From Pirellulaceae bacterium (GTDB lineage Bacteria; Planctomycetota; Planctomycetia; Pirellulales; Pirellulaceae), in NCBI GenBank assembly GCA_029243025.1, contig JAQWSU010000030.1:310001-374000 (forward strand): DNA of 64,000 nt, given 5' to 3'. Both the position numbers and the translations under genes were made by a program. The notes below the pieces were generated by a model that was given only the letters and a program-made list of their open reading frames with translations, ran no database searches and was not told the DNA's origin. Shown one piece after another: positions 62,896 through 64,000 of the stretch (position 1 is the stretch's first letter; every line of letters starts with the position of its first letter).

Positions 62896-64000
62896 ATGAA
62901 ACGTACGGCTCACAATTGGTGGACTCAGGGATGGGTATTTATCGCCTGCTGCATGATCTCTTCATCGTTGATCGCACAAACTGGTGCGGTCCAGGGCATC
63001 GTCGCACGACCAACATCTGTCGGGCCAGCAATCGGTATTCCGGCTGCTGGAAATTCAGCCAGGCAACAAGTTGATGCGCTCTACGCTCAAGCGACCACGG
63101 CAAAAACAGCCGAGGAACTGACTCAGGCGTTGGGACTCGCCAAGCAGATAACACCCGAAGATCCGCAAACCCGTGACTATCTCAAAAATTTGACCGCTTG
63201 GCTTCACAACCGTCGCGGTGAAATGTTGACCCAGTTGGCTCACGAGCAAACGAAGGCCGGCAGGCCAGCTGAGGCGGCTACGCTTGAAGAACAGGCCGTG
63301 CAAGACTTCACCGCCTCGATTCAACTCAAAGCCAACGGACGGGCTTTCCACAATCGGGGGGTTAGCCTTGCGACTCAGGGCAAGTTTAAAGAGGCCATTG
63401 AAGATTTCAGTCAATGTTTGGCCATGAATCCGTCCTACGCCAATGCGAGATTCAATCGAGCGGAACTCTATCTCGAATTGGGACAGTATGAAGATTCTGA
63501 AAATGACTACTCCATGGTGATCAGTGCTCAACCGACGGACTCTGCAGCTCTCATCGGACGCGGCCATGTGCGGTTCTACCGAGGTCAGTTCGAAGATTCT
63601 TTGATGGACTTTAATGATGCGATCGTGCGTGATCCGGGAAACGCACTTGCCTATGCTGATCGAGCCGATCTCTATTCCTATCTTGGCCGCTGGGAACCGG
63701 CTGCACGCGATTATCGGATGGCAATCCGGATCGACGGTAATTTAGGGCGGGCATACCAGAGTGCGGCTTGGCTGATGGCAACCTGTCCCGATGATCGATT
63801 TCGAGACCAACAGCTGGCTCTGAGAGCCGCGAAACGGGCGATCGATTTGGAGGGCAGTCGAGACTACCGTTATCTGGACACTTTGGCAGCGGCCCAAGCC
63901 AACGCGGGACTTTACCCTCAAGCCCAACAATCGCTTCAACAGGCACTCCAGGCGGCACCCAGTGAGGTGGTCGTGGAGCTTGAGGAGCGAATGACGTTGT
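62896..64000 (+). CDS. Exported TPR-repeat protein, 3' end outside window
   Basis: A frame open from ATG at 62896 to the end of the window, 368 codons. GGAGG lies 8 bases upstream. A signal peptide (about 12-32; WVFIACCMISSSLIAQ) is followed by a helical part with TPR units from about residue 150: AFHNRGVSLATQGKFKEAIE, ARFNRAELYLELGQYEDSEN, ALIGRGHVRFYRGQFEDSLM and AYADRADLYSYLGRWEPAAR, then a Sel1/TPR-like end. The array binds partner proteins; the partner is unknown. It follows fumC closely but probably has no role in the citric acid cycle. Confidence 0.88.
   Translation, partial: MKRTAHNWWTQGWVFIACCMISSSLIAQTGAVQGIVARPTSVGPAIGIPAAGNSARQQVDALYAQATTAKTAEELTQALGLAKQITPEDPQTRDYLKNLTAWLHNRRGEMLTQLAHEQTKAGRPAEAATLEEQAVQDFTASIQLKANGRAFHNRGVSLATQGKFKEAIEDFSQCLAMNPSYANARFNRAELYLELGQYEDSENDYSMVISAQPTDSAALIGRGHVRFYRGQFEDSLMDFNDAIVRDPGNALAYADRADLYSYLGRWEPAARDYRMAIRIDGNLGRAYQSAAWLMATCPDDRFRDQQLALRAAKRAIDLEGSRDYRYLDTLAAAQANAGLYPQAQQSLQQALQAAPSEVVVELEERMTL

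Noticed and set aside
1-64000. CRISPR arrays, insertion sequences, prophage or known defence genes
   Set aside because: No regularly spaced repeats, transposase, integrase or defence motifs were seen on either strand.

Overview
The window looks like a chromosomal segment of a planctomycete, probably of the Pirellula/Rhodopirellula group. The evidence is family content. There is a cytochrome-like/DUF1549/DUF1553 protein next to Tat-exported DUF1501 proteins and a ThuA protein, a DUF1570 protein with leucine-rich repeats, a dockerin-like PEP-CTERM protein, a Ycf48/CBM9 protein, a C25 peptidase and a very cysteine-rich lipoprotein. Shine-Dalgarno sites are patchy. The placement is inferred from gene families only. 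I see no insertion sequence, CRISPR array, phage module or rRNA.

Layout. 1-2025 is the 3' part of a large membrane protein ending at a clear terminator. 2141-8740 (minus) holds the DUF1553, DUF1501 and ThuA genes, then a second DUF1501 gene with a YjbQ gene. 9068-11235 (plus) carries pgk and a SpoU methyltransferase, meeting folD tail to tail with no gap. 11236-15658 (minus) is a run of folD, pgpA, a pterin dehydratase, an HD protein and a TPR protein. 15821-18336 (minus) pairs an aldehyde dehydrogenase with an FAH-family dehydratase, which together could finish a non-phosphorylative sugar-acid pathway. 18604-21511 has tRNA-His, a creatininase-family protein and the DUF1570/LRR protein. 21653-29424 (plus) has a queuosine-tRNA mannosyltransferase-like protein, a small membrane protein, an FKBP isomerase, an S41 protease and an MMPL exporter. 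30092-33073 is glnA and rtcB, followed by the Cys-rich lipoprotein (minus) and rsmG.

35118-40952 is the most eventful stretch. cysD and a fused cysN-cysC gene make APS and PAPS. They are followed by about 2.2 kb holding a decayed nucleotidyltransferase fragment and a PEP-CTERM gene broken by one in-frame TAG. Then comes a second, decayed copy of the last 0.56 kb of cysNC, which has a strong terminator behind it. This looks like an insertion or duplication that displaced the original end of the gene. 41111-44502 (minus) holds a PilZ-like protein, a transglutaminase-like/TPR protein, the remains of an isochorismatase-like gene and ribBA.

44665-53237 (plus) contains an esterase coupled to a protein of unknown function. 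It then has a 2-oxoacid:ferredoxin oxidoreductase (two subunits) bracketed by two CBS-domain proteins, one with a zinc ribbon, and btaA-btaB for phosphorus-free betaine lipids. 53245-59184 (minus) carries a Ycf48/CBM9 protein, an RNase HII-like protein and sufU-sufS. 59407-64000 has tRNA-Gly, a gingipain-like C25 peptidase, fumC and a TPR protein that runs off the end.

Most of the window is ordinary core metabolism and RNA processing mixed with planctomycete-specific exported proteins. I did not find a convincing new defence or mobile system. The items most worth a second look are the displaced cysC end with its inserted segment, the CBS-flanked oxidoreductase, the queuosine mannosyltransferase homologue, the betaine-lipid pair and the TPR-like insertion in the MMPL exporter.
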